From NCBI GenBank assembly GCA_004794785.1, contig SJOL01005876.1:12956-76955 (forward strand): DNA of 64,000 bases, written 5' to 3'. A model generated the notes under the pieces. That model worked only from the letters and a program-made list of their open reading frames with translations. It did not search any database and was not told the origin of the DNA. The position numbers and the translations under genes are program-made. The stretch is from Opisthorchis felineus. Taxonomy: Eukaryota; Platyhelminthes; Trematoda; Opisthorchiida; Opisthorchiidae. Shown in pieces: positions 47,300 through 57,719 of this stretch (its first letter is position 1; every line of letters starts with the position of its first letter).

Positions 47300-48640
47300 C
47301 AAAATTTACTACCCCAATTTAATCGCAGAAGCCTTTTGTTATAAGTGATGACAAAGTAGCGTGCCTTGACAAACAGCGTTTTATAGGATACATTAGACAT
47401 ATCCCAGAAATCCTTCAAGTGTTGAAACGCGTGAAGCATTATGGATTGAGATCAGTCCAAATGTAGGATTTTGTGCCATTTCTGCATTTATTTTTACACA
47501 TTTTTCGGAGGAATACCAGAACTGCATGTACACCGTAGAAAAAAATGTAATATCTCACTTGTTGCTATACCTTCCCGAATTAGGACATCGGCCAAATTCC
47601 TAAAACACCATCAGGCTCTCACTAGGAGCTAATCATTGACCCAGATAATAGACCATCCACATGGCGTATAGAGTACGTACAAGTCAATTATTCATGGTTC
47701 AGTTCGTTCTCACCCGTCACAAGTGCAGAGCCCAATCACTTCGCTTGGCCTTCCGATCAAACAATCAACACCGTGCGTCTGAGCACGCAACGTTGCACGA
47801 GAAGCAGTCCTGCCTGACAGGCAAATGAGGCTCATGTACACAATCCTATTTTACCCCGCGCGGGGCAGTACACTAGAGCAAATGTATCAGATGGAAGTGG
47901 CACTGTAGACGTCGCAACACTGTTTAAGCCTATGATCACCAAATCCATATTCATGTTTTCTTGTTTTGCCATATTTGTCAGTGGTGACATGCTCACCTTC
48001 CCTAGCGCTGTGCAAATTGGAATTAATTAGCAGTTATCTGATACGACACTACAAACCAGCACAATTTCTTGTTGAGTGGGGCGATGACATGGCCAATTTC
48101 GAACTGTGTAACCTTACGCCGGCTGTGTGTGTGTTTTCCTGCCCTTGACATGAGAACAGACGGAGGTGCTTGTTGTGACATTTATGAATGTGATAAACAG
48201 CGTTGAATAAATCACCTGGTGGAGAGGTGTACATGAATCGTATATTGCGAGCATGACCAAGTTACTGGGACCAATGATTGGTTGATCTGACTGGTGACTG
48301 AGATACTGGACCAATCGGAATTAGGTGAGACAGACAAACAATGGTGCAAACTGTAGAACTTAGGAGTCTGCTACGTGTAGATACGAGTGATTATTGTTTG
48401 CCTCTTCTGCCTTGTTGCCACTCATGTCTTTTCCGCCATGACAGCATGCGAACTTAGTGATCTCGAGTCATGGCGATCACTATTGCTTTGTTCCCGGAAA
48501 TTGGTAAAAAAGGGTTCGCTTCACTTCGGGGAACTTTTTGTTTTCTAATGCATCATCATGTGTATTTATCAGACTATAAACGGGATTGTGTGCAGCTCTT
48601 TGCTTGCTTCCTTGGGTGTTCAAATATTTCCCCTCGTAGT
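47300..48640. repeat. Module E of unit 4 (shortened)
   Basis: This matches the first part of module E in other units up to the anchor at 48490-48620, then joins exon 2 of the micro-exon gene at about 48640. The later part of E, with exons 3 and 4, is deleted. Confidence 0.6.
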
Positions 48641-48655
48641 AGTTTATTGACTTAC

Positions 48656-49332
48656 ATAAAGGTACGTACCCTGCAAACAGGCCGCTGAGCTCCCCAACTA
48701 AAATAGACAGAAATAGATCACATAAACGGTGTTTGCTCCAACATGAATGCACACAAGTATTTGCGAGTGTCACGTAAACCTTGTCTTCATCCAGCTCGGA
48801 ACAAGAGTGAGAACTGGCAAGGGGAACGAATGTTGAGCTATTGCATCGCTTCGGAAGTGATATTATGTTGATACTAGGCTACACCTACGGGGAGGGAACG
48901 GGTCGTTCTTGAGATAATTCTAAACTGCATCAAAGTGAAGCGCTTTACACACCACTGCCTCCTCCTGCTTCACTGGGTACGATATTCAGGATATCGCAGT
49001 TTATTTTCATACAGAACACTATTCACGTGTCTTCTGGAAACTTCTCGGTAGCCCGCGACCTATTTACACCTTCCTCGCGCTTATCACGTAGGCACAGCCC
49101 AAGGTGTTTGTCAACATGATATTCTATTTGAACTCAAATTTTACGAAACACAGTGTGTTCCAAACTAATATAGTCTTACTTCCTGTTATTATTTCGACAG
49201 TGTGTCAGAAGTCATTTTCGATTCTAAACCATGAAGCATCCAGTTAAAATAGTGACAATACTCACGATGACGCTGGGACGTCACGATCTTCTCGAGATAT
49301 CCTATCACCAAAACAATGCTGACGGTTTTCAT
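48656..49332 (-). pseudogene. Micro-exon secreted-peptide gene, unit 4 (exons 1-2 only)
   Basis: Exon 1 is 49266-49332 (67 nt): MKTVSIVLVIGYLEKIVTSQ plus two codons, ending in phase 1 before GTGAGTAT. Exon 2 is 48656-48697 (42 nt; acceptor TATTTTAG, donor GTAAGT) and gives L-GELSGLFAGYVPL. Intron 1 is 568 nt. Immediately beyond the donor the sequence is module E material, so exons 3 and 4 are gone. The copy is called truncated, although exons 1 and 2 have stayed open with all splice sites intact, so splicing to something downstream cannot be excluded. The signal-peptide core varies strongly between copies while the VTSQ end is fixed. Confidence 0.5.
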
Positions 49333-49380
49333 TTCTGTCTGAGTATTCCTCCAACTTACTTTGACACGGGTCAAACTCTT

Positions 49381-49388
49381 CTTTTATA
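49381..49388 (-). promoter_or_regulatory. TATA box of micro-exon gene, unit 4
   Basis: TATAAAAG lies about 50 bp upstream of the ATG at 49332. An ATTGG/CCAAT element lies at 49462-49466. The arrangement is as in units 1 and 3. Confidence 0.6.
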
Positions 49389-49499
49389 CGTTCCCTTAAT
49401 TAGGACACTCCCGCTGATTTGGAGAATGTCAGTGAGAATAGAGATCATCATGCGGCACCTAATTGGCCATTAGTCGCTGACAAAGAACTTTTTGTTTGA

Positions 49500-51740
49500 A
49501 GTCCGACCTGAGCATATTTATTTATCAGACAGCGTGAAATGGACTTATTCACGTTACACATGTCGGCCCATAAGTCAGGCTAAGGCCTTGTTGTTTTGTG
49601 CTAACGGACATCACCGTTAGCTTTGTTGACTATCTGAATGTTGGGAGATTGAAAAATTGTAATGCAGATTTTGCCCTTCTGGTGAAGGCGATCTATGCTG
49701 ACAACCTCAGAAGCCCTGTGCAGTGAATTTGCCTTATTTTTGCGAACCTCTAAGGAATCGCACTGCTAATGATTCCCAGTCAGGATGAAACAGCTGTGCA
49801 GTACTACCCGGTTTTCCGCACACAATAACTTCACGTATAGGTGGAAAGCTTACTAAACCTTCCACTCCCGATTTTTCTACCTTGAGGCTCAACAGGATCC
49901 TCTAGAGTCTTGCTTAAATATCTAGCGGTACATATGTGGTTATAAACAAGAAGCATACCTGCAAATGAATTTTTTTCGCAAACTATCGTCTTGCTCAATG
50001 AAGATATTTTGAAAGTCATCAAGATCTGTCCCGTGAATTGGTTGCCATGTTGTTGTTGTTTTTCTATCCACCTAGAAATTTGATGAGCCATTGATGACGC
50101 TGAAGCCAAAATGCTGCCTGATAGTCTTATTTGGAATAAGCCAGATAAACGTAGAATCATGCCCAGCTAATCGATTCTAATAACTTTAGAAACATTGAAA
50201 CAGACCGTAGTACTTTGCTGTCTAAGTGTCCAATGTGCCGTCCCGTTTATTTTATTGTGAGAATCGCAACTACGACGTCGGAGGTGTGGTAATTCATGAA
50301 TTGGTGCGATATCGAATTGAGGCAGCTACCGCGATAATTGTAGCCCAAGAATTATGCCTTGTACGGGGATCCTCCAAGATAGTGAAGCATTGCCCGGAAT
50401 AATCAGCCTCAAAATATGCAGCGACCTCCCTGAAGGAGCTGATTTTCAGGAGCCCAACGACCACTACCACAATGCCTCTTCATGGGTGAAAAGAGTGAAT
50501 TTCCTCAATACGAAGTAATTTATGAATAACATCCAAGAGAACTACGTCCATATGGTATTAGTAGCTTACTAAATCATGAGGCCAAATTTCGTTTACAAGT
50601 GTGTAGGCAAAACCGTTATGACTAGATTTTGAAGTAGAAAGCAGGTGAAATCAGATTGAGCGCGTATAGGAAACTGTACCCCCTCGACCTACTTGCGTTA
50701 CCAATTACCTCCTTCACGTGTGGTAATAAAAGGCTCTGAATAGAGTTCAATCCAAACTACAAGACAGCTCGCGTTGCATATTCAAAAGAGAACTACAAAA
50801 TATATGCCACACTCTAGCCACCATCTTGGTTTGCGACCGGGCGTTTTACTCAATATGATTGTTCGAACTACGAACCGTGAGGGTTATTCATTGTGAATCA
50901 GTCATAAACTTGGAAATCAACAGCTTGCTGCAAACCAAGAAGGCCCTAACTTAAGCTTAGCTTAATCTCTTGTGTTATTGCTGCTCACAAGCTTCTACAT
51001 ATCCCACTTAAGGAGGTATTCAAGGTTGCATCTGATCATATTCTTTGATGCTGAAATATTATACTGACGGTGGTACTACCTTGTTCTGGAATTTACGGTG
51101 CTCCAATGCGCAAAAGGGTTTCATCTGCGTGTTCGCCCTAGAACAAACGTTCAGTGAAATCCGAAATCACACACCAGGACTATGATATTCTACACTTTCT
51201 GCACACTGCATTCAACAAAGTTTTAGTTCTAGAGTATCCTACATGTTTGTTCTTTGAAGGCTATGCGTAAGGAAACCCAGCCCTGCTGGTCAATGACCGA
51301 ATTGCATTGAACGAGTTATTCTACCACCCAAAGGACCACCAATACGCAGTGACTAACCGAGCTTTGACTCCCGAACTTTCACTTTCTGGTTTCTGCGTGG
51401 AAAAACCCAACTGTGAGGTCTGGATCTGGATCTTCCCCGATCGCCTGATGTGTTGATTTTGATATATTTGAGGAGGATTACCGCCTGACTGTAATGTCAC
51501 TGTGGGACGTTTCAATATGTTGTAAGGTTCTTGGATTAAAAACAGCAAACTTCAACCTTACTAACTCGGCAGTTATCAGACTCATTAGGATGATTGGCCA
51601 ATCAGAAATGAGTCCCTAATGCACCATAGGAATCAAATTATCTGAAAAAGTCGAAGACCCGAGCTGGCCAAACAGGATTCCCATTAGTGAAAACGCTGAG
51701 GCCTTTCACAGTTCTCCACTGTCCCACACCTTTCAGTTGA
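49500..51740. other. Tail of unit 4, no recognisable gene
   Basis: Apart from the SINE at 49700-49860, only short frames occur. No counterpart of 50.2-51.7 kb was noted elsewhere in the window. Confidence 0.4.
49700..49860 (+). mobile_element. tRNA-headed SINE, copy 4 (body only)
   Basis: The body TTCCCAGTCAGGATGAAACAG, then CTACCCGGTTTTCCG and AACTTCACG, matches the other copies. The head is hardly recognisable. Confidence 0.45.
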
Positions 51741-51800
51741 CCAAATTTTTCACTCACTTTCTCACTTTTTCACTTTCACTCACTCACTCACTTTCACTCA
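51741..51800. repeat. CACT/TTTCACT microsatellite
   Basis: Repeated CACT and TTTCACT motifs lie just before module A of unit 5. Confidence 0.8.
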
Positions 51801-52600
51801 ATGTGCAATCAAATAAATTTAGCCTCAAGCGTATGTTACACTTGGAATCGGTAGTACTTCAGCTATTGTAACACACCACCCTCTCCTCTTGTATTACCAA
51901 TGACAAACCCAGTCATATAAAACGTCTTGCACGCTCACTTTCCCGTTATTTCATTGCCATCATGTTTACGGCAAATGACGTAGGTGAATGATTGTTCATT
52001 ACCGCACTGATTCTCCCACACACAGGAAAACAAAGGGGCCTCTTCCCGTAGATTTAGCATGTTCTACAGAGTGCTGGTCATCTCAAAGAAACAGTGACCT
52101 TAAAACATGAGATGGTAGGTGAACTTTGTGGATCAGTTGAATAATACACTTTACAACGCACACTATCTGAATTTTGAGGGATTACGAAAATGTGTATGAA
52201 TATATTTGTTGCTGAGGTTATAGAGTGAATATGTGTTTTTTCAAGATGGAACTCAAGTGCAACCTACAGGAGAATTCGCGATTGGGCTATCCTTAACACA
52301 TGACTCAAGATTTTGTGTTTTTTGTAATATGGATCCCTTGAGTTCCGCCGGAACACGGATCAAACGACTAGCATTGTAAACTCATCTTAAAGTGATATCA
52401 GGAAATTTTGACCGAGATGTGATGGTGACAATTGCTAGCACATACGTGAAAATAATTTATGATTGTATGTAGCTTATGAACGCAATATCCTAAACGTACC
52501 CATATGTATCCATTTCATGTTTGGCTTTGAGGTTAGTCACATTCAAGCTGGATCCCAACCAGCTAAGTTACTTCTGGACAGAGAATGAATTCTGCATTTT
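51800..52600. repeat. Module A of unit 5 (non-coding)
   Basis: The part at 51800-52000 matches 600-770, and 52080-52160 matches 27430-27500 and 39500-39590. A 133-codon plus-strand frame that follows (52658-53059) spans a TA microsatellite at 52844-52862 and has no recognised domain. Confidence 0.5.
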
Positions 52601-53051
52601 CTTTTCGGAAAACTGGATGCTCCGCAAATTCTTTCATTCGTTACATACAGTGCCTCATTGGTTCAGCTTAAGCCAATGAGCTTACGTTGGCTTACTTGGT
52701 ATTTTGGGTTTGAAGGAGACCGCATCAACTGTCAACTCTTTCTGAGGCAAACTTTGTGGACCTGGAAATTCTCCAAAATGCATGCACGGAAAATCGTGTC
52801 TGGCGATGAAACCAGCAATCTTTCACATGTGCACGCGCATAAACGTATATATATATATATATACACATGCTTATATGAATATGCATTTTATATATCCGAC
52901 GAAGGTCATAAATCGTCACTTCCCGGAAGGCAGATAAATTGCACCACGAAATTCGGATATCAGCTGGCCAAGGGATGGTGGTTTGAACTATATAACCCAC
53001 CTGAACCTACATTTGGTGAAGATGGACTTGGTCGACTCGACTCTACCGCAA

Positions 53052-53440
53052 TCAACTAAAAAATGTGAGGGCATTGGGATTGGATGTCTTGCCAGCGGAA
53101 CTGTTCCAGCTGGGAGGACACAAAGAAATTGAAAAAGAAATTCTCCAACTGCTATGTCCAGTTTGGAAGATGAAACACGTTCCGTATGATATCAAGAACG
53201 CAACACTAGTTACTTTGCACAAAGTAAAAGAAAATCGACAGAAGACTGACCGCCAAATTGGTCTCCAATGTACAGCAGGTAAAATTATGGTTTGTATCCT
53301 GCTCACTCAACCAGTCTTGGCGTTCTTGAGGAAGATGTTCCTGAAGGGCAATGTGAATTTATAAACGGTCGAAGCATGCAAGGCAGATACATGAGACGTG
53401 CCGTGAACGGAATCAACCGCTCTGTACATGACGCAAGATC
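53052..53440 (+). pseudogene. LINE reverse-transcriptase fragment
   Basis: The frame 53065-53364 reads LGLDVLPAELFQLGG, then CPVWKMKHVPYDIKNATLV and TAGKIMVCILLTQ. This is the fingers/early palm part of a non-LTR reverse transcriptase (the GLDGIPAEL, W--E-VP-D-K-A-I and GK--A-IL-- motifs). A frameshift near 53330 moves the continuation (LEEDVPEGQCEF) to the next frame. The palm block with the catalytic aspartates is absent. It is a different and older element from the RTE copy at 57.9-60.9 kb. Confidence 0.6.
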
Positions 53441-53449
53441 TCTTGCAGA

Positions 53450-54950
53450 TGACTATTTCCGACTGTTTCTTGTAACTTTTTTGTTCCTCACACTTTGTCC
53501 GCTAAACTGACCACGCTGACGCTGCTAGGTGAATTCCGGAGTCACACAGCGTCCTACTCTAATTACACAAAACTCAGGCTAAGTCCTACAAACTAGCCAC
53601 AATCGCAATCTACTTGACGACTAACCGAACGATCCATGACATTCAAGTGATACGATAACTGATGAGAACACGATTATATGATCACGTGCGTCGTCAACCT
53701 CTAAATCTACGTTGTTGTTGTGGTTTGTGCACGAGGCCATCTCTGAGATGTGGTGCGCTGCCTGCAGTGATGTAGTTGGGGTGCGTACAAAATGCGTTTT
53801 TGGCACCAGAACGCTCTCAGATATGCTCAAAAGTGGCACCCAGATCGTCGCGATCAACCATCCCCGTTTACGGGATTCAAACATGAGTTGCAGTTTCTGC
53901 CCTTCAGTGCTCGTGATGCTTTTTTGAATAGGTAGAACTAGATCACGTTTGGATATTTTGGTAGTTTTCGGATGAATTTTGCACTGTCGGATATCAGAGA
54001 AACTTAGCCCTGATTAGCACACTCACCTAATTCATGAACAACTTTTTCACGACGTTTGCTCTCAATGTGACTGGGATGTCAACTTCCTATGTCAACCAAT
54101 GTTTTAATATCCTAATAGATGCCTTCGTTGGAAAAAAGCATCACAGATTTGGTTCATCTGTGCCTAATTTTATCAGATAACCATTCGTAACAAAACTGAA
54201 GAAAGATAACGCCTTGATTCTAGATTAAGTTTTACGTCTCAGATTGACAAATAAAGTCCAGAGACAGTGATAAAACATCTGCTGTTTGCTCCGTTTAACC
54301 TGTTTTCCATCTTCCTGTCAAACACTGAAGGTGCTTTCCTCCCTTGCATATGTAGCCTGATTAGGCTCAAATTGTCAGCAGTGTTTTACAACACCTTAAT
54401 ATCGTTCTGTCTTCTATCAATCCATTGCGGGTGATGTTTGAGTTACTGTGTCTCCTGCAAGTAGGGGGAACTTGTCCTCACCAGTCGGCAATCTGTCCTT
54501 AATGTACACTTGATGTGCTCAACTTTGATAGAGCATTATGTGTAGATAGATAAGCGCTTGGTCGCTGATTTTTGGTGACATGTGTCATATGAGTAATCCT
54601 AAAACCACCTTTATCGGACGCCTATCCACGCAGATCGGCCACTTTCAATGTTTGGTCACGCCTGTGGCAATAGACATTCATTCACGCAAGCCAGGTGGAT
54701 GCACCTGGAAAACATCCGAACACATAATGAGACTCACATGCTATGGTCACTTGAAGTCCGACCAATCACTCACATCGGTCGTGACGCAAACAAACGGTTT
54801 CCCTACAGATTATGTTATCTTTTTTTAGCATATATAATCCGCGATTAGTTGTGTCCCCCGCTCAGTGTGAAAAATATTATTTGTTAACTCGCACTCTGAA
54901 TTTATTGATGACACTCATGGGGACTTATTCAATTCAGCGAGGAATGTGAA
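53450..54950. other. No recognisable feature
   Basis: Frames at 53621-53884 (minus) and 53712-53927 (plus) overlap in antisense and have no recognised domain. Confidence 0.4.
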
Positions 54951-54959
54951 GCACCAACT

Positions 54960-57130
54960 ATATCGACCCTCTTGAACACGCGTGAACTCATCAGTGGCCA
55001 TCCGTTCCAGAAGATGCGGCGAAACGTCAAATTAAACCTGTACGCTGAAGGTGTAGAGAACCGCGTTTCAGTGCTGGCGAATATATTACCATACCAGATT
55101 TTAGTAACAAAATGTAAGAGATTGATACCAAAATATGAACGACTTGAACGACTTCATAGAATCCTTTTTAAGCCAAGCCCCTACCTGGTTTCTTGGCAGA
55201 TGGAAGGAGAGGAATCGTGATAATCTACATGTATTTCATGTGGTGGAAGCTTCCTCATAATTCTCGGCTAAAATGTTTTCTCTGAATTTTTAATTACTTA
55301 GTCCCAAACAAGTAGTGTTCGAAGTTACAGTACGTTTTCGTCGCCGACGCTGTTGGTTTCGCCGAAAATGACCAGGTTGATGGTGATTAGTCAGCAAGAC
55401 ATCACTGAACACTGGCAGTTTTGCATCAAACTCGGGCTAGGTCGGCAACCTCCCAATTTACAATTCGTCAAACGGGAATCTGAAATTCAGCTTGCCTTGC
55501 TGCAATCAACTGATCCGCTGGATGACTCACGCACGTCATAAGGTCAAGCCCGACTGACAATTTCAGACGACAGGTATCCTGAAATCTGAACGCCCCGTTG
55601 TAAGAGACCATCGCCGGGTAATTCAGCCAGCGCTATTTTGTGCGATGGATTAGGGCAACTATATCTCTTGAAGTCATTAGCTTTATTTAGGAGAACATGC
55701 TTTGCGCTTCTAGCTTCCAGTAATTTGAGATCTCGATTCCCTCGAACGAAAATTGAGCAAAATTGATTCTCTCAAGGTTTTTCAGGTTGCAGTTTATAAT
55801 GTTTTCCCTTTGTTCAGTAAACTATTAGCCAACAGCTTCTGAAATAAATCCACAAGTGGCAAAGACTCTCATGTGGAGTCACCAGGCCACATGTAGCCCA
55901 AAATAAGACCAGCGCCGTACAACACTCGCGTTCAATACGGATACGTTTCTGAAAAGCCATTTTTCAGCCAACTGACAGAGCTTCCTGCTGTCGGCAAACT
56001 CGGGTTTCGATGAGCCAGCTGGAGTGACTACGATATAGCAGGATGTAAATTAGCTGTGCGCAGTTGCTTCGTGAAACGTTGGTCGCTACTACTCTAGGTA
56101 ACCCGTCCGTTTTGGGTCAGAATGAATTGTCGTCACCGAAAACAATAAATTGACATCGTGCTACATATTACGCTACCAATTTTGTAATGCAAATGTTTTT
56201 ACAGGACGCGGTTGAGCAGAGTTGCCATTGTTGCGCTCCGGAAATTGAATAAACACCTCCTACAAACCTAGTGTTTAGCATGTCCATAATCATGATGTTC
56301 GAAAAATCAAATCAAAAGCTTGGGTCTTTCACTTCGTTGTTTGTAATAAGAGGTTCGTGTATGTCACTAAGTGGACAATTCTCATTGTATTCTGTGCAGT
56401 CAAGAATCATTTTCGGATGATGTGTGGGACGCTTTTCGGTAGATGTTGATGCATTCGTTAAGCAAGGCCCTTACGCTAGCACGGTTCAATGCGGCTTTGC
56501 GAAATCGAACGTATGCATACCCTTAATTTTTGTATAGTGGTGCAAACTGAACCAGTTAACTTGAAATCCAATGGACCGATTTCATATACCAGTGTTAAGT
56601 GTTTGGCACACCACTGTCGTGTGTATTGGTGAATCTGATATCTGTTGCACTGGAGTCTGTCCTTTATCCTTTGCGAAAAATGAGCCTTGTTGATTTCGTC
56701 GTGTATACTGGTTTGCGAGTAAAAATCGTGATGTGAATCTCCTGGTTAGAACTGACTTGCCAGATAAAAATTTCCTATGGCTTCGGTAGGCAGGGGTGCG
56801 TGATATTTGAACACAGGTACAGCGGAAACAGATTGCCAAAACCGGATCTGGTTCAGGAGGCGGCATTGTGTGGTTTCCCATTTCGGAATTAGTCTTTTGC
56901 CGTTTTGCGATGATAAACCCGAATTGTGAGCTCTCACTTCTGAATACAACCTTCGTGCGGTCACCTGAAGTGAGTCTCGCCAGCGAAACATACATTATGT
57001 TCTTCCTTTACCGCAGTGTCAGTGATTAATCAAGTTTTTTTAGTAAGTGAGCATCGACCATCCAGTCCGAAATGCCAGGCATGAATTTGGGCAAGTAAAT
57101 AACCATCAAATACCAAATAGTGAGTCTCAG
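54960..57130. repeat. Module B1 of unit 5
   Basis: The part at 55375-55930 matches 3410-3980 in unit 1. The part at 56400-56640 matches the module around 7540-7740. The part at 54970-55300 is partly repeated at 62800-63040. A 62-codon plus-strand frame (55353-55541) contains TEHWQFCIKLGLGRQPP, which is faintly death-domain-like, but the unit 1 copy is frameshifted there. Confidence 0.5.
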
Positions 57131-57158
57131 CTTATGTTCAATATAACTCTCTTTCCAG

Positions 57159-57480
57159 TTTCCTCCAACCCAGAAGATGACATTGCCAGACAGGGTGAAG
57201 GTGTGCCACAATTTATCCAACCACCCAAATCGATGTACTATAAAACGAAAGGACATCCCGCCACTCTGGATTGCTTTGCCGAACCAGTACCCCACGCAAC
57301 AGTCGTTTGCGCTGTAAAGATTGTACCTTAGAGAGGCCCAAAAGAAGAAAGAAAACTGAAGGTGACCCGTTTAGATTCCAACAACCAGCCAGACCTATCT
57401 GGATCTAGATGGCAGTTGGAGCTGCAATCATTTACCAAAGGAGTAGGGGAATGGCTTGGTTCTTACACCTGCTGATGCGG
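57159..57480 (+). pseudogene. UNC-5-like immunoglobulin exon relic
   Basis: After a good acceptor (CTCTCTTTCCAG, ending 57158) the frame reads PQFIQPPKSMYYKTKG, LDCFAEPVPHATVVC and, later, SRWQLELQSFTKGVGEW and GSYTC-stop-CGAS. The order and spacing match the first Ig domain of UNC-5 netrin receptors: the P-F--P----Y--K opening, two Cys about 13 residues apart, and the closing WCQC-like pair. Two in-frame stops break it: TAG at 57329-57331 and TGA at 57473-57475, the latter where Trp is usual between the paired Cys. A SINE starts within about 10 bp of the end. It is a single exon with no neighbours recognised, so it is a relic carried by duplication. Other Ig-domain receptors are possible but fit the Cys pattern less well. 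Confidence 0.55.
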
Positions 57481-57488
57481 TGCTAGCC

Positions 57489-57690
57489 ACTCGTGGCCGA
57501 AAGGTTAAGTGTTCAAACCACTAGCCAGGAGGTCGCGGGTTCGAGAATCTTCGGAGTTTCGTTAGATGCGCTCTAATGATGATTTCCAATAAGGATGAAA
57601 AAGATGTGCAATGTTTCTCGACTTTCCGTCACGAAGAGACTGGACCTTACCGTGGTGTGGCGGTTTGAGCACCTCAGCGACCCATTGAGC
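57489..57690 (+). mobile_element. tRNA-headed SINE, copy 5
   Basis: The head is CGTGGCCGAAAGGTTAAG (A box) with GGTCGCGGGTTCGAG (B box), a Leu/Ser-tRNA-like pattern. The body follows with TTTCCAATAAGGATGAAA. The acceptor and T stems do not pair, so it is not a tRNA gene. Confidence 0.6.
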
Positions 57691-57719
57691 TATACTAGGG
57701 GCGTCCCGCGATACTCGCA

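Noticed and set aside
57489..57560. tRNA-Leu/Ser gene from the A-box and B-box pattern
   Set aside because: The acceptor and T stems do not pair and the same head is attached to a common body at four other places, so it is a SINE.
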